Assembly (NCBI RefSeq): GCF_014851395.1
Contig: NW_024040374.1
Span: 24,260,772 to 24,324,771, forward strand
Direction: 5' to 3'
Length of the DNA stretch: 64,000 nt
Origin: Micropterus salmoides
Taxonomy: Eukaryota; Chordata; Actinopteri; Centrarchiformes; Centrarchidae
The notes under the pieces are model-generated. The model had not been told where the DNA came from, searched no databases, and worked only from the letters and a program-made list of their open reading frames with translations. Made by a program: the position numbers and the translations under genes. Position 1 is the stretch's first letter, and every line of letters begins with the position of its first letter. This document shows positions 26,867 through 40,500 of this stretch, in pieces.

Positions 26867-29445
26867 TTAGTGATTTCTGTTGTACATTTCACAATACTTA
26901 AAGAGAGTGTTTGTATACCCAAAGGTGGCTATGGCGCTACTGACAGCAGGGAATGTGACAGCAGGAAACAAACACCCCTGAATGAATTCCCAGCTGCTCT
27001 GGAGTCAGACAGTCGGTAGATTGGCTGCCCATAACACACATACTTGACACACTTGAGACCCCATCCTACCCGAGCACTGTCAACCTCACGTCCTTAAAAC
27101 CTCACATCAGTCGTTTGACCCTTTCTCTACTGTTTCTCCTCCTCTTGTTTCTCGCCATTTACCCCCTGCTCAGTTCTTGTTTTGTCATTTGGCTCCTTTA
27201 TGAACCCGTTACTGTGAAAGTAAACAATGTCTGTAAGCTGTATACGCCTCAGAGTGGATGTTTACAAAAGAAAAGAAAGAGCTTTTCAAACACGTTTTCA
27301 TGAAAATTAATATAAAGTGTTTGTGTATCTGTGTCCGCGGGGGGACTATTTGTATGTTTTTAAGCACGTGCGGGCTGTGCTCCTGCACGTGCAGTGTCCT
27401 GTGATTTCAGGCGGGTAATGAGCCCTAATGAGGCAGAGAACATTAAACGTTAACATCTGGAAGATGATGTTGATTCTCGGCGTTGATGAAGAGGAGCACA
27501 ACGTTGGTAACGGGGCACATGACGAACAGCAGTGTTTTGAGGGTACCAAGGGGTTTGTTATCAGGCTGATCCCACAGGACACAGCCATTCATCATCATCA
27601 CAGGTAAACAGCCACATTCTCCTGCTGTCTTTCCCTGGTGTGTGTGGGTGTATGTACCTTCATATCCTGCCTCTTTGTCTGGGATGTCACTGAGCAGAAT
27701 AACATAAACTTCACAGACCAAACGTGTCCTAATTTTAAGTCTTATGAGACAGCGGGCAAATCAACCCCTGCTTTGTTGTCAGGAAACATTTTGCATCTGG
27801 ACATTTATATTTTTTATATTTTCGTAATTCAGGAAATTGTGATGATGATGATGTCATTTCAGTTTGACTTAAAATTGGCCACAGTCTAGTCGTGTAGTCC
27901 CTCTACCTACTGCAGGGTAAGTACAATGATTGAGACCTCTTAGGAGTTCATTGAACTTTATTTATGACTGCATTTCCTGCGGGCTGCTGGCTCAGGAAAT
28001 TGAAAGAAAACGACTGAAAGACATGGTGAAACTGACTGTGTTTTGGCAGTGGACTTGGCTGGTGATTCCCTTTAACCTGAACATAAACTTAGTTTAGACA
28101 CACTCGTGTTTTCACAAGTGGAAGTGTATGTAAATGTGGGAGGCGGCTGATCTGCCATTGCATTCCTCGCACTGAGCAAATTTTCACTTTTAAATGTGAT
28201 TCAAAAATAATTTTCTTTTGTGTGTACTGTTGAATGTTGAATGTCCACACATTTGAATTTTATGTTTGCTCGGCTCTGAGCACGAGCCAGGTCTCCAATT
28301 AAAAGGAATGTTGCCACTTTTAGCAAACAGGCTTGCTGGCTTGTGTTGTCACTGCCAGTGCAAATTTTCTGTGAAGGTCTATTTTTAAAGTCATAAAATA
28401 TCATTATAGAATATCAGCTCATATATTTTAAGCGGCAAATGTTACTGAAGGTCATAACCACTGCTTGAATTGTAAATGCTAAAATGATCCTGTCAAAGTT
28501 ACAAACTTTCCAGAATGCTTTTTACTTTTATCTCCTCTCTCCTCTGGGTCAACATGTCTTCCTCTCGCTATGATCTATTCTACATCTGCCGCTTACCCCG
28601 AGAGGCCCTCTCTGCGTATCTCAGCCCGCAGGTGTTAACTTGAGGAGCTAAGCAGATAACCTGGAGTATGCAGGAGATAGAGGAAATAAGCTATCCTGAT
28701 GCAGAGGGAGTAGGGATGTCTGGAGGACGGGAGATGGTAAGGAAGGATTTACTGCTGCTGGCAATCTCAGCTTTACAGGTAATACACTCTGAGAGCCAAG
28801 AGGGCAACACAGCGATGGCTTAACTGAGAAAAGAAAGGGGGATGGAGTGTGAAAATACAAGCACGGAGCCTAATTAGATGGATGTTTGGCCACTGCAAAC
28901 ACACAGAATACCAGAGCTTAACCTCACTGGCACCTAACGCAACTCCAAAGCTCTATGCAGCCCTCTAACCCCTGGAAGGATAGTGTTCTTGGCCCCTCTC
29001 TGCGGCCCCTTCCATCCCCACCAGCCCTGACCCACCAGGCGTCATCAAAAGCCCAGAGAGGATACCTTGGCATGGAACCACCACTTCCAGAGTGTGCATC
29101 ACATTTCAGCCACCCCCCCATCCCCCAACCAGGCTATTCACGCCCTGCTCGTCATGCAGAGGGAAACACCAGTCATAAAGAAAGCAGGATCTGCTCATAA
29201 ATAGTGAGCCGACCCTCTCTGGCCTGCCACCATCACCCCTAAATGCAGGCAGGAAGCTGGAAGCAGAAACCTGAGCTGAGAGGCAAACAAAACATTAACC
29301 ATACAAATATACACACGAGCAATCAAACAGGTACATGCATCATTAGAGGGTGTGCGCACATTATTCTGCCGTTCTCTTTAAGGGGATTTGTGCAGGCAGA
29401 TAAGGAACCTGAGCATCCTCTCCTCTGTTGCTGCAAGCACTGTGT

Positions 29446-29485
<40 letters not shown>

Positions 29486-30314
29486 TATCCCTGTGCCACT
29501 GCAATGCACTCTATATGCTCATGGTATTCCACATGTAGATGACATTTATGTGTCATTATTTCTCTGCTCCACTTAACCAATTATCCCTCAGAGAGAGATG
29601 CCAAACACATATTTCAACAGAAAGACAACCTCTCTGCAGGTAATTAGGTAATCTAGTCATCTTAATTGCAAGATGGATAGGGGACATTTTATGTAAAATA
29701 ACTTGTGCACACTGCACAATTATCTAACAGCAGGAAATTCATAACAATAGAATATAGTTTTCTGTTAAGCTTTGCACCTTTTGGAAAAAGCTCTTAAAGT
29801 GTGTGGTGGTTTGAGTGTATCTCTTACCCACTGCAGGTCTCGTCAGGCCACTGTTCTGCAGAGGCTGGCTTGGTGGCACCGCAGGGGTCTGCGGGGGACA
29901 TGGTCTGTTTCTCAGCCTCTCCGTCTCCCTTCTCATCTCCTCCATCCTGCGCTGAAGCACCTCCAACTCCCCCTCCAGGCGCTCCTTCTCCCCCTGTAGC
30001 AGGTTCCTCTCCCCCATGGCCCGGTTCAGCGCCTCCTGAAGCTCAGGCTGAACTCTGGTTCCAGCCCCTAGGGGACCCCCGGTGTCCCCCCCAGAAAGCT
30101 GGGACACCAGCACCTCCAGCAGGCTGAGTCTAGCCTTCAGGCCCTCCACCTCGGGGCCTCCGGTCTGCGGGCAGCTGGCCTCGACCGGGCTGGGTACAGT
30201 GAAGGTGTACTGGCATCGTCCACTTCGGTCGTTTCCCCTCCACAGAGCAGCTCGGTCCTGTGCGTCACCTCGCAGCAGAAGACCACACATGCACATCGAG
30301 AGAAGGAGGAACAT
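23811..30314 (-). CDS. myoc: Myocilin, secreted olfactomedin-domain protein, 3 exons
   Basis: Secreted glycoprotein; in mammals it is abundant in the trabecular meshwork and mutated in glaucoma. Exons on the minus strand: 30314-29828, 24683-24472 and 24392-23811, giving 1281 nt (426 aa) with consistent phases. Residues 1-19 are a hydrophobic signal peptide (MFLLLSMCMCGLLLRG). Residues about 60-140 are a Glu/Arg/Leu-rich coiled coil. Exons 2-3 encode the olfactomedin propeller (about 164-425). The conserved disulfide cysteines are present (C164 in GCGELV, C352 in FIVCG). So are residues equivalent to the human calcium ligands D380, N428 and D478 (here D299 in YTDIDL, N347 in SVAN, D397 in MIDYN). 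The signature YHGQFPYSWGG appears as FHGQFPYSWGG. It is shorter than human (504 aa), with the loss in exon 1 (162 versus about 200 codons), so the linker and leucine-zipper region is reduced. A small extra exon in the 5.1 kb intron cannot be ruled out, but none is needed for frame. Confidence 0.95.
26812..26862. repeat. (CA)n microsatellite
   Basis: About 25 uninterrupted CA units within myoc intron 1. Confidence 0.9.
29446..29483. repeat. (CA)n microsatellite
   Basis: About 19 CA units within myoc intron 1, some 350 nt from the exon 1 donor. Confidence 0.9.
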
Positions 30315-33204
30315 GCTGGAGATGGCCCTTCCACACAGACAGATCAGAGGTTTACTTTATTAATTCTCTCTCTGAAGAATTACTTTCTTTCTTCTGTCAA
30401 GTCTTCTTTTAGTCTTCAGCTCTCCGCTGGAATTCTGCTTTAATCATTTACCAATTCCCACTGACAACTTAGTTTCTTATTTTGTCTCACTCTTTTCTCA
30501 GGTATCTCTTCTTCGTCTCTCCTCCCCTCTCTTGTTCTTCTCTCCTCAGTGGACAGGTCGGTAACACTGAGCACACCCCAACAGCTCACAGATATTTATA
30601 CAATCTGGAGGGGAAGGAAGGAGGGAATGAGAGGAGAGGTGAAAGGGAGGGAGGGGAGAAAGGGACAAGAAAGGGGTGGGGGGTGGGGGGTGCAGAGGCA
30701 TAAAAGGGGAGGGAAAAGAGAGAAGAAGAAAAGTAATGGGACAAAAACATCCCTTTTTCACACAAGGTTTGAGTGTCTGTCTTTCTGCAAAAGCTGTTTT
30801 TTGGATTTTAGTCGTGACCAACGTGACCGCTCTCTGTCTTTTAAATTTGTGTAATTCAGCCCCACTAATGTCACTTATTCATGTCCCATCTGTAAAAACG
30901 TCTCCCCTAATACGTGTGTGATGCAGCCCCACATGTCAAAGGGGATTTGGCTGAGATTTGGCCCCATGCATGGCAGGGAGAGCTGGGCCTCGTTGAGATA
31001 CGATTACCTCCTGAGGAGCCGGTGTCCCATTTCATATTGGTAGGGGGCCAGAACGTGACGCAAGCAGACGATAAAGATTGTCATTACAAAGGGTCAAGGT
31101 TACAAGTCATTCGGCAGATACCCGACGCTGACCCCGACCCCGACATAGACTGGGTCCCTTCAGCTGAGCTCGGGTTTGTTGTGGACAGTATGTGTGCATT
31201 TTCAAGACAACACTCACTCACTGCAGTTTTTTTTCAATGTTTACTTAATACAACATGAGTGAGCTGCCGGGGGCCATTTCTTCCCTGAGTTCACTTCCTG
31301 TCACTTGCAGCCTGGGTGATTTTGTTGCAGCCTGCCTCTTGTCCCTCCTCTCTAGTCTTTTTGCTTTAATGCAATATCACAGACACGTCAGGACGCTGCC
31401 TGCGAGGCTCTCTTCTACAATCATGTGGTACGGAGGATGATCTATTTATTTTCAGAGAGGCAGGATAAAAGATTTGAAAGTGAGACACTTGCTCAGATGA
31501 GGCATGTGTGCAGACACACGCCTTCCAATCTTAACCCCAGCTCTACAGGTCAGCTCACCCTCATTCTTACCATGCCTCTTCATTTGGGTCCCTAAAACCT
31601 TCCCTTGCTCCCCTCCTTCACTTCCTTTCCTCATGTAACCTTACTTCTGTTTATGTCCAGAATGCTTCACTCCGGGGAGGCCAGAAAGCGAAGGGTGCAC
31701 AGAGGGGAAGGGGGCACACTCTTAAAAACACACACCTCCTCCTGCAGGTTGATGCGAGGCTCACCTGCTTCTGTCACTGCTTGTTTGCAGACAGCTGGGG
31801 GCCCCTGACACAGTTGTCTTGATTGATGAAGCAAGCCTCTGATTTGGTTGGACAGATGGATGAATGGATGAATAAGGTACAGAATGTGTTTGATGTTGCG
31901 AAACACTGAACTGCATGTATTCACGGGTTGGGTCCATCCTCTTCCAGGAAATATCTTAATAATGAGAAGCTGAAGAGAGGGTAGAAGGTGGGACACATGA
32001 AATAAAGGACTGAATGAATCACCGAAGGAGGAAAAGCTGGGAGTAAAACCACATGTAAACAGAAATGGAGAGAATGAGCAAAGAAAGAAGCTCCTGGGAA
32101 AGTAGGAGAGAGCGATAAATACGAGGGGAGTGTGTTTAAACATTTGAACAATGTTTTATTCACAAGATTCCCAAATGATTATCAAAAGTAGATGATTTCT
32201 TTTTCTGGAGATTTATTCTCTCCCTCCTCTAGATACGTCTCTGCCTGTACAGAGGCAGAGTTTCCTCCTGACAGGGTGTGTGCGCGTGTGACTGACTAAT
32301 GCTGGTTGGCACATTGTCCACTGCGTGAGTTTAGTTCACTTTTACAGAACTCATATAACTGCAGTTATGCCCGGAATCTTGAGTCATCCAGCATTAGTCC
32401 TTAACAGAGGACCAAAACATCCTCTGCTGCCAGTGTGGGTGTTTCTCCGCAGGCAGAGAGGACAGAAAACACTCCTTGTGTGCACAAATATAATAGTATA
32501 ACATAATAATTTTTTTCCTGTACATGGAAGTCATGACCAGAGGTATAATCAAACATCTAGGCACCCAGTTTGCAGTTAAAGCAACACATCTGTGAGATCT
32601 GAGAAGAGCAGCAACATTTTACAGCCACTTGTCCAACCAGGACTTTACTACGTTTGATTTCACTGACTTGAGGAACGGTCCAGTGGTACGCAGGCTAATC
32701 AACATATAAACAACTGTATGAGATGAAAGGACCTCTCCTCTTTCTCTTCAAAGCTGAAACAAAGGCGCACCCGCAACATATGAGAGCTGGACGACCATCT
32801 GCCATTGATCAATGAAGTAAAAGGCCCCTGTGGGCCAATTTTATTGCTATCAGTGTGTTTGTGTCTGCTGTCCTCAGAGGACGAGAGCAGCGGGTCTATA
32901 GGAACAAAAACGCTTCACGGTCTCCAGACTATCCAACTTAAGTGCCATCTTGGGACTCCACGCTGCCAGTAAAACCACAGACCAATAAAAAAAAGTCAGG
33001 TAATGAGAGGACATAAAAGAAAACCCAGGACCCTGTTGGCTCTTGAGAGAGCGAGGATTTTGTAAGTGGTCAAGAGTGGCATGACGATTAAGTTTTTCCC
33101 CTCTTCACCTCCAGTCATCTTTCCTTTTTTCCCCCTCATTTCCTCCTCACAGGGAGATTGGCAGCCAGTTCAAACCAGATTAAACCAGACCAGTGCCCTT
33201 GAAA
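30315..33204. other. myoc 5' flank and myoc-vamp4 intergenic region
   Basis: No gene is supported. A strongly purine-rich stretch on the plus strand (GGGA/GAAG-type, about 30606-30732) lies just upstream of the putative myoc TATA element. A 114-codon open frame at 30914-31258 has no recognisable domain. The remaining sequence shows nothing specific. Confidence 0.5.
30593..30600 (-). promoter_or_regulatory. myoc: Possible TATA box of myoc
   Basis: The minus strand reads TATAAATA about 280 nt upstream of the myoc ATG. It would place transcription start near 30565. An alternative AATAAAG-like element lies closer, at about 30356. Neither is proven; the choice is inference. Confidence 0.3.
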
Positions 33205-34556
33205 ATCACTTTATTTCAGAGCAAAAAAAAAAGAATATCAGTCTTCCAATGCAATGCCAGAGTATTGTACATCATTACAGAATCAATATTTACAGCTAAA
33301 ATAAATTACATTAAAAATAATAAATGTTTGAATGTATTATACAGTTAATTAATACAGACACAATGACACCTAAGTTTGTTTCACAGCTCAACGTTTAACT
33401 TGCATCACTTAAATGACCCATCCTTAAACCTAATGTAACAGTACAGAGAGACAAAACGGTCTCTTCAGTGGCGAGGGGAATACCAGCCTTCATACAAGCT
33501 TCACATTAAGCAGCCAGCAGAAATAAGAACTTAAGAATGGTGAAAAAAGACAGAGGCAGTATGAAAACCAAACAGAATTGCATCTGCAGAGTGACAGTTT
33601 AACAAAAAAAGGATTGGTGACCGTGACCAAACCGGCCCAGAGCTGAGCACAACCCAGGAGGAAGGTGAGAGGTTGAGAGTGCAGAGTGGCGAGGAGACAT
33701 TCATAACCCGGATGTTTGGTTTGCTGTACAGTATAACAAGCTATCAAGAGGCAGACAGAAATGCAATGCGGGCATTTATGGAGAACAACAACGCAAAGAA
33801 AGCAGGATGTTGTCTGAACAGATGGCATTCCTTTCTAGTCCCTTTTCCAATCATCTGTAGTGATGAGGGACCATACCTGACACATGAAATCACTTTTCTG
33901 TCCGAAAGCCTTTCTGATGATTAAAAGAAGCGACCTTTGACTACACTATGATACCTTGCCTTGTGTTGAACAGTGAAATGTGTTTGCAAAATGTTCCCTA
34001 TGAACGTCCTCATTCTCGGACAGTGAGAAGACGGCACACAAGGAATCATGGGTGGACATCTGAGTTTCGCTAAATTCGCTAAATGTTAGAGCCCCTTTAT
34101 ACGAGGCTACTGCAGCAGATTCAGACCAGCTAGTTGGCATGGATTCCCTGCCTTTTCCAGTATCTATCTATATGATATAATATGCAGGACCTGGAGTTTC
34201 CCTGTGGTCAAGGCAAAGACAGGGCTCTACACATGTTAAGTATCATGGAACGGCACACTCCTTCACAATGACTAGAGGGCTGAGAGTCAGCATTTTTCTC
34301 ACAAACTGCATTAAAATATCTCCCCAATTCTCCCATGTTCCCTTTTCTGTGGCTTAGTTGTAAACCAGGGATCAAACCAAGCCTTAGTACTGATCTCACT
34401 GCACATTTATTTAGAAATACCAATGATAAGATCTGTACTAAGGGCAAGTTGAGGTCAGATCCTTGAGGGTGCACAGGCTGATGCTGAGGAGAGTGGGGGA
34501 GGCTGGCTGGCGCCCCCTAGCGGGTGTGTGGAACTGTGTGGAGAGGAGAGGGGACA
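33205..34556 (-). other. vamp4: vamp4 3' UTR with polyadenylation signal
   Basis: Minus-strand sequence after the vamp4 stop (34559-34557). A TTTATT at 33210-33215 is an AATAAA on the minus strand, giving a 3' UTR of about 1.35 kb. Further AATAAA-like hexamers at about 33300-33325 (minus or plus strand AT-rich) are weaker alternatives. Confidence 0.5.
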
Positions 34557-37500
34557 CTAACGATATCGCAGGATCACTGGAACTGAAAAAGAGAACGAAT
34601 ATTTAATGAGTAAGTTCTGCACATTATGTAAATTTAAACTGTGCTTGTGTGTGTGTGTGTGTCTGGTCTAACACTCACCGATGATAATGAGAAGGAGAGC
34701 AACGACTACCAAGGCAATAATCATCTTCATCTGTGGAATAAAAACAACACACGTTGAACACCTTCTCATCATACTGGATACCTCTCACTACAACGTTAGA
34801 TGTAAACACACAAAGAGACACGGTGAAGGTGTCACACACACACACAGAGAAGACAGACAGTCAGCCCACCTTCATGTCTCTCCACCACATCCTCCTGTGC
34901 AGCTGTTTGGCTCGGCTACTGAAGGCAGACGCGTTGTCCGATAGGCTCTCTGGAGTATCACATGACCGCAGCACGGACGAGGACACGTGAGGAGGAAAGA
35001 TCAATTAGAGAAGAGGGGGGGGGGGGGGACATCTGTTAATCACTAAGTAAACAATAAGCTGGCTATTGTTTGGATTTTGATGATGGATAAGGTGACTCAG
35101 TTATAAGGTGCTACAGTTTTGCAAGCCTTAGCTCTGCTGGTGAAATCACTCTTAAACATGTCGACTACTGCCATGAAATGTTGAACAACAACGGGATTTA
35201 TACACGACGGAGCAGAAACACATTTCCTCAAACATCCCTTCTGTCCTTGTCGTGATCTCCCTCTCCAAAATGCTCGCCCACACACCACTCCCCGTCTCTC
35301 TGTTTCTTGGATACCATTGTCAACTCAGTGTTTACACATCTTAACAGGATGGTTACAGCTCCCTAGCGTGCGGCGCTGTACTTCTCCGAGCCCCTGTCCC
35401 TCTTTAACAGCCTTTGTGTCTGTCATGTGTCTGCGGTTTCCACGTCCATGTGCCTGTTAACGGCCTGTTGGGACTACAAAGAGGAGCGCTCAGACGGGGC
35501 TTCTGACAAGAATGCTTGTTAATCTTAAGGAATTTAACAACAGGCTACCTGCACATGGGTCAGAGGACAAACTGCCAATGTGTGTCAATCACAGGATTTT
35601 ATATTGCTCGCATAAAGACAACACGCCCTGTGTATAGACACGCAGTCAGTCACACACATTGTCCACAGACCCACAAATGCAGCAAAGCTCACATGTACAC
35701 AAAGACACGTGCAAACACAAATGTGTTCCAGATGTGCGTCATTGTCTTGGTTGGTTGGTCAACATGACAGAGACAGCATTTATACAACATCTGTGTGGAT
35801 GTCATGATGAGGCCTAATAGACTGGCAAGAGATACGAGCACGTCATCCATAGAGGAGGAGGAGAAAGAGCTGTGCGTGTCTTGTTGAAAGCCTTGCACGT
35901 GCGTGTGAAGTTGTGTAACAGAGCGAGCTGAACACGTTTCACACACCTGCTTGGCTTACACAGAGTAACAGAAAAAAAGAACGGGGCTGTGTGAATGACA
36001 CCTGGTAAAACACTAATCCTGGACATATCATTAACACTATTAAAGTGTACCGAGTGTATTTAAGGTCAAGTACCTACTCTATTTTTAGAATCAAAAATCA
36101 TTTGGTGGTTCCAGCTTCACAAATGTCAGGATTTGATGATTTCCTTTGTTATGTATGTTAAACTATACTGAATATTTTGGGGTTTTGGACTGTTGGTCAG
36201 ACAAAACAAGACATTTGAAGATGGACTTTCAAAAGCAGTTTTAACTATTTTCGTCACCCCAGTTGCAAACTGCTTTTTACTTGGTATATTTAACAGACAC
36301 ATGCACTCAGTCAGTACACAAATATTTCATGCAGAGAGTGATTCTCTTGAATTTGGAAATTCTTATTAGCAGAATATTTATAAGCTAACAATATCCTACA
36401 TTTGCCTCATACGCGGACAGGTCTGAGATCACACCACAGAGTCATACCAAACCCTTCACTGCTTGATTTAAACATACATTCAGGATCATTGGGCCTATTG
36501 CACATTTTCCTATTAACATAAGCAAATGCCAAAACAATCCTACAGACAGTGCGGACAGCAATCTTCAGAGCCATGATTGAGAAAGCATTCCTTGTGGAGT
36601 TTGAGACAACTTCATTTTACACTATAAATCAACAAAACACATACACTGCACAAGGTGTCCCACTGTGACTCACCCGACTTGTCCTGCAGGTCGTCGAGAC
36701 GCTCGCCCCTCTCTATCACCTTGGAGATGTTCTCCTGCATCACATCGATCACCTCGTCGACCTGCGACTGCACCCTACGGACACAAGTGGGTGTGAGGCA
36801 CAGAATCAGAAATAATAGACATGAATCAGAAATGATAACAGGTAGGATTTGTCCAGGATTGATCTTTTGGTGGCAACCCACCACAGCACACTGCACCTGT
36901 TTTCCCAACAATATCTTCTTATCTATATCTAGCCTTGTCCAGTTGGCGGGCAATAAAAAGCCCGTCAAAAGGTTCTAAGCCTTACTGTGACCTGTCAGCA
37001 CCTGCTCAGTACGTGCAGAATCATGCTCAAATCCTAGTCCAGATTACTCATCAGTCACTCTTATTCTATTGTATTTCTTAGCAATACCTCGTGGAGGGAT
37101 GTGGGGTCAGAGGGAGGGAGGACATTGCCAAATAAATAAAAAAGGTGGAGAGGCTCATAAGTGAGATACAAGACAAAGGAATTTGCTTTCTCTGATCATA
37201 TTTTCCAGCACCATTACACTGATTGTCTCAGACAAGAGACTGCAGGAAATCATCAGTCTTGGATTTTAGCTTGATTGAAGGCAATTGTATTAAACATGCA
37301 AAGCCCATAGCCAGAGTGAATCACACCATCAGGAAACTGAGGGACATAACAAAGCACGAGCTGCAGCAGCACACACGCCAACACGGTTCAGGCAGACACA
37401 GAGGTGAAGGCACACAACATTCCTGGAATCTGTAACGATGGCATCTGGTTTCATGTGTGAATCTGGTACAACGACGAGCGGTCAAGTATGAACTGAGCGT

Positions 37501-40500
37501 GGAGAAACAAGCCTGGGTGCCAGACTGCCTCAACAATGACCTCCTCTGCGCTCTGGTTCTCTCTGGAGGTTAGTGTGGAAACAGACTGCAGAGGGACTGG
37601 GACGTTCTGGAAAAGTTACGCAACAACCTGCACATAGCGGCCTCTCTTACACAATCCACTAACAAACCTGCAGCTTCTGGTAAACATGACGACTCACAGT
37701 TGCATAACACCCTTGCCAAAACTCAAGAGTGCTGGCAATACCACTCTGACCTCTGGCTTTTAGTTGTAATGAGGAATGTGTTGGTACTTACTGCTTCATT
37801 TTATCATTCTGAGGTCCAAATCTGGGTCCTGTGGGCCCCCTCCTGGAAAACAGATGTTAATCAGGCCAAACTTACCAATTTAATCTATAAATTTCCATAT
37901 TTAACAAATGATTTCGCTGTTGACTTTGTGTACTCTGCATTAACAATCCATATTAGTGTTCTTGCTCTCATCACTCTGCTGTGTAAATTGTATTTTAAAT
38001 ATATTTGATTTATTATTGATCCAACAAGCTCAACGCCTGTATAGAATATATCCTCGCATAAACTCACAGAAAGAAGTCTTCCTCCTCATCAGAGTCCTCC
38101 TCCAGTAGATTCCTCTGAAAAAGAGGAAAAGGTCAGATAAAAGTACGCTCTGGATAATGAATAACTACTGTCTCCTAATCAGAGATTATCATACCATTTC
38201 CACTGTTTTTAGGGCAAGTCTGGTCCTGATACAGCTTGGGGTTTTGGTAGTGATGGTATCACCCTGCCAACTACACTGTGTCATTGGTTACTTGGTTGTG
38301 GACAAAGCCTAACAAGTTTAAAGGGCCACAATTTAGTATTTTAGCACTTCAAATGCTTTCAAATTTGAGTCGGGAACAAGCTCCAGTACCAGCATCTTGT
38401 CAGATGAAAGGCCCAAACAGAGTACATTCTTGGCACTCACAGCTAGTGTTGCAGATCCAGAGATACGAAACTCCTCCAGAGGCCAGACAGCTGTTGTACT
38501 GATCAATAGATGCTTTTTCGGTCCGTCTTCAGAAGGCAGATTCGGCCAAATACACTGCTATTATAGTGCACTTACATTATGATGTCTTGCTAACAGTAAA
38601 ACGCTGTTGCTGCTCTGCTGTTCTGCTTGCCAAACCTCAATAAAAAAACTCTACTAAAAAAACTCAACCTCAACATCAAACTCTGACAAGGACAATCAGT
38701 TGGCTGGGATGCCGTAGTGGACCTGAACAGATTCAGATTAAAGACTAAAGTGATGTTTCTGGGATCTCAAGGTAGATTATCTCACACTTCCATGATCACA
38801 ACCATGCAAGCTTCATTAAATTCATACAGGAGGAGAACTGGACCAGGAGGAGACAGTAAGGGCAGATTCACACCTAAAGGTCCAGTTCCTGAATCAAACC
38901 AATTTAAGGATGATACCTTCTTTAAATTTTCCAACTGGTCTGGTTTGCTATCATAAAGGCAAACCACAAAGGGTCCAAAAATTGTTAACAAAAGCCATGT
39001 GGTGGTAATGGCGTTCACTTATTGGTCATTCAGTCAGTGGGTAAAAAAACAAACCCCTCCAAATACTTATATAGTGCTTTAATGTACTGTTGGCGCAGTT
39101 TTTTAAATTTTCACATGACACGGCTCATCAGTTCGCTGGAATTCATTCTTCATTTTATTGCTGAGTATTTTGAATATCTCAGAGATCTTCTGCACTTTCT
39201 CTAGTAACTGAGAAAAGTTCTCTTCCGCTCAAATATTCAGGAGGCAGCTCACTTTGTTGTGAGTCCAGGTTTGTCCCCCGCTAGTCGACAATTTGGTAGC
39301 TAAGTCACCAAAACAGGAAAACAAAATGTTTTTAAACATTTGAACGGCACATAAAATAGCACGCTTCCTGTTATTGGTTTAAACGGTGTTGAACCACTCC
39401 AGAGTTCACCCCAGAGCGATTGTTTGGTCCGGATCAGAGTTCAATCTGGTCCGGTGTTCACACCTGCCCAAACGAACCGCACTAAGAGGGTAAACACTCC
39501 GGGTTTCGATGCAACCTGACTAAACAAGGCCACCCTCAGAGTCTGCTTCTCATTGGATGGCAGAGTGAGACAGGAGGACTATATTCACTGCCACTGGGAA
39601 AGACAGGTCATCATCATATATTGAAGATCGGCTAAAGATGGCCCGAGAGATTGCATACATACAGTATGTTTTTCCGTGAGTTTAGGAGCAGCACTAATTA
39701 CTTTTGAATTCCAGTATGCAGACGTAGCTTCGGTTAAATGTCCATTTTTTTCCCAGGCATGGTAATCACCTTCTAACAATCATCCTGTCACGACAGAGGG
39801 CCTGTGAAGGGAAAGCCGGGGAGTCCTGTAATGTTGACAGCTGTCAGCCAATTTTGTGCCAATGTAGACATTTTAACATTTTATTTTTTATTGTAAATAC
39901 ACTGTAATCTGCAAAAAATATTAGCCTGGGGGAATGGTGGCCACATGATCATAAATAACTTTATATGTCGAGGCACTAATACTCTCCTTGTGTATATCTT
40001 TCTCTCTTTCCACTGTCTGGTATGGGAGACGTAGGGGATACCTGGTAGCTATTATCAGAGGACAGGAGGTAGGGCAGTAAAGGGAATGGAGGGATTTTGT
40101 TATGCAAGTCTCCCTGTGAGCTTAGCTTTGATCCCAATTCAACACAATAACAAACAGGTTTGCGCAGAGGAAACAGAGGATTGAATAAAGTGAAGAATCA
40201 GAGGTAGGACAGGGAAGGTGGAGGTGGGTGGGAGGGGATGGACTCTTTGATGAGAACCAGACATTTGGCCACAGGAGTATCTTCCCTTAACTCCTTCAAA
40301 ACACTCTTTCTTGCATTCCTTCACTTTCTCTTCAGTTTTTCCTTTTAATGGACATCTTACAGCAAAATTGGCATTTTATATCAACATCTGTTTTTTACTA
40401 TACTTTACTATAACTATACTTTTTACTATAACATGCCTAGCTGACAGCTTTCAACCATATCCCGAATATAGCGCGCTGAATCTATATCTAAATCACCAGG

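Larger units (their letters stand above)
24684..29827 (-). other. myoc: myoc intron 1, non-coding
   Basis: A 5.1 kb intron between the signal/coiled-coil exon and the olfactomedin exons. It holds two CA microsatellites (26812-26862 and 29446-29483). Several open frames of 60-100 codons are present, but none shows recognisable domains. It could hold regulatory elements; none is identifiable by eye. Confidence 0.6.

Noticed and set aside
27443..27721. 92-codon minus-strand open frame with a hydrophobic stretch in myoc intron 1
   Set aside because: It looks slightly membrane-like, but there is no acceptor in the right frame and no recognised family; not needed for myoc frame closure.
28955..29200. 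Pro-rich open frames on both strands in myoc intron 1
   Set aside because: Short, compositionally biased and without splice or homology support.
30914..31258. 114-codon plus-strand open frame upstream of myoc
   Set aside because: No recognisable domain, no supporting splice sites, and no polyadenylation signal nearby; treated as chance.
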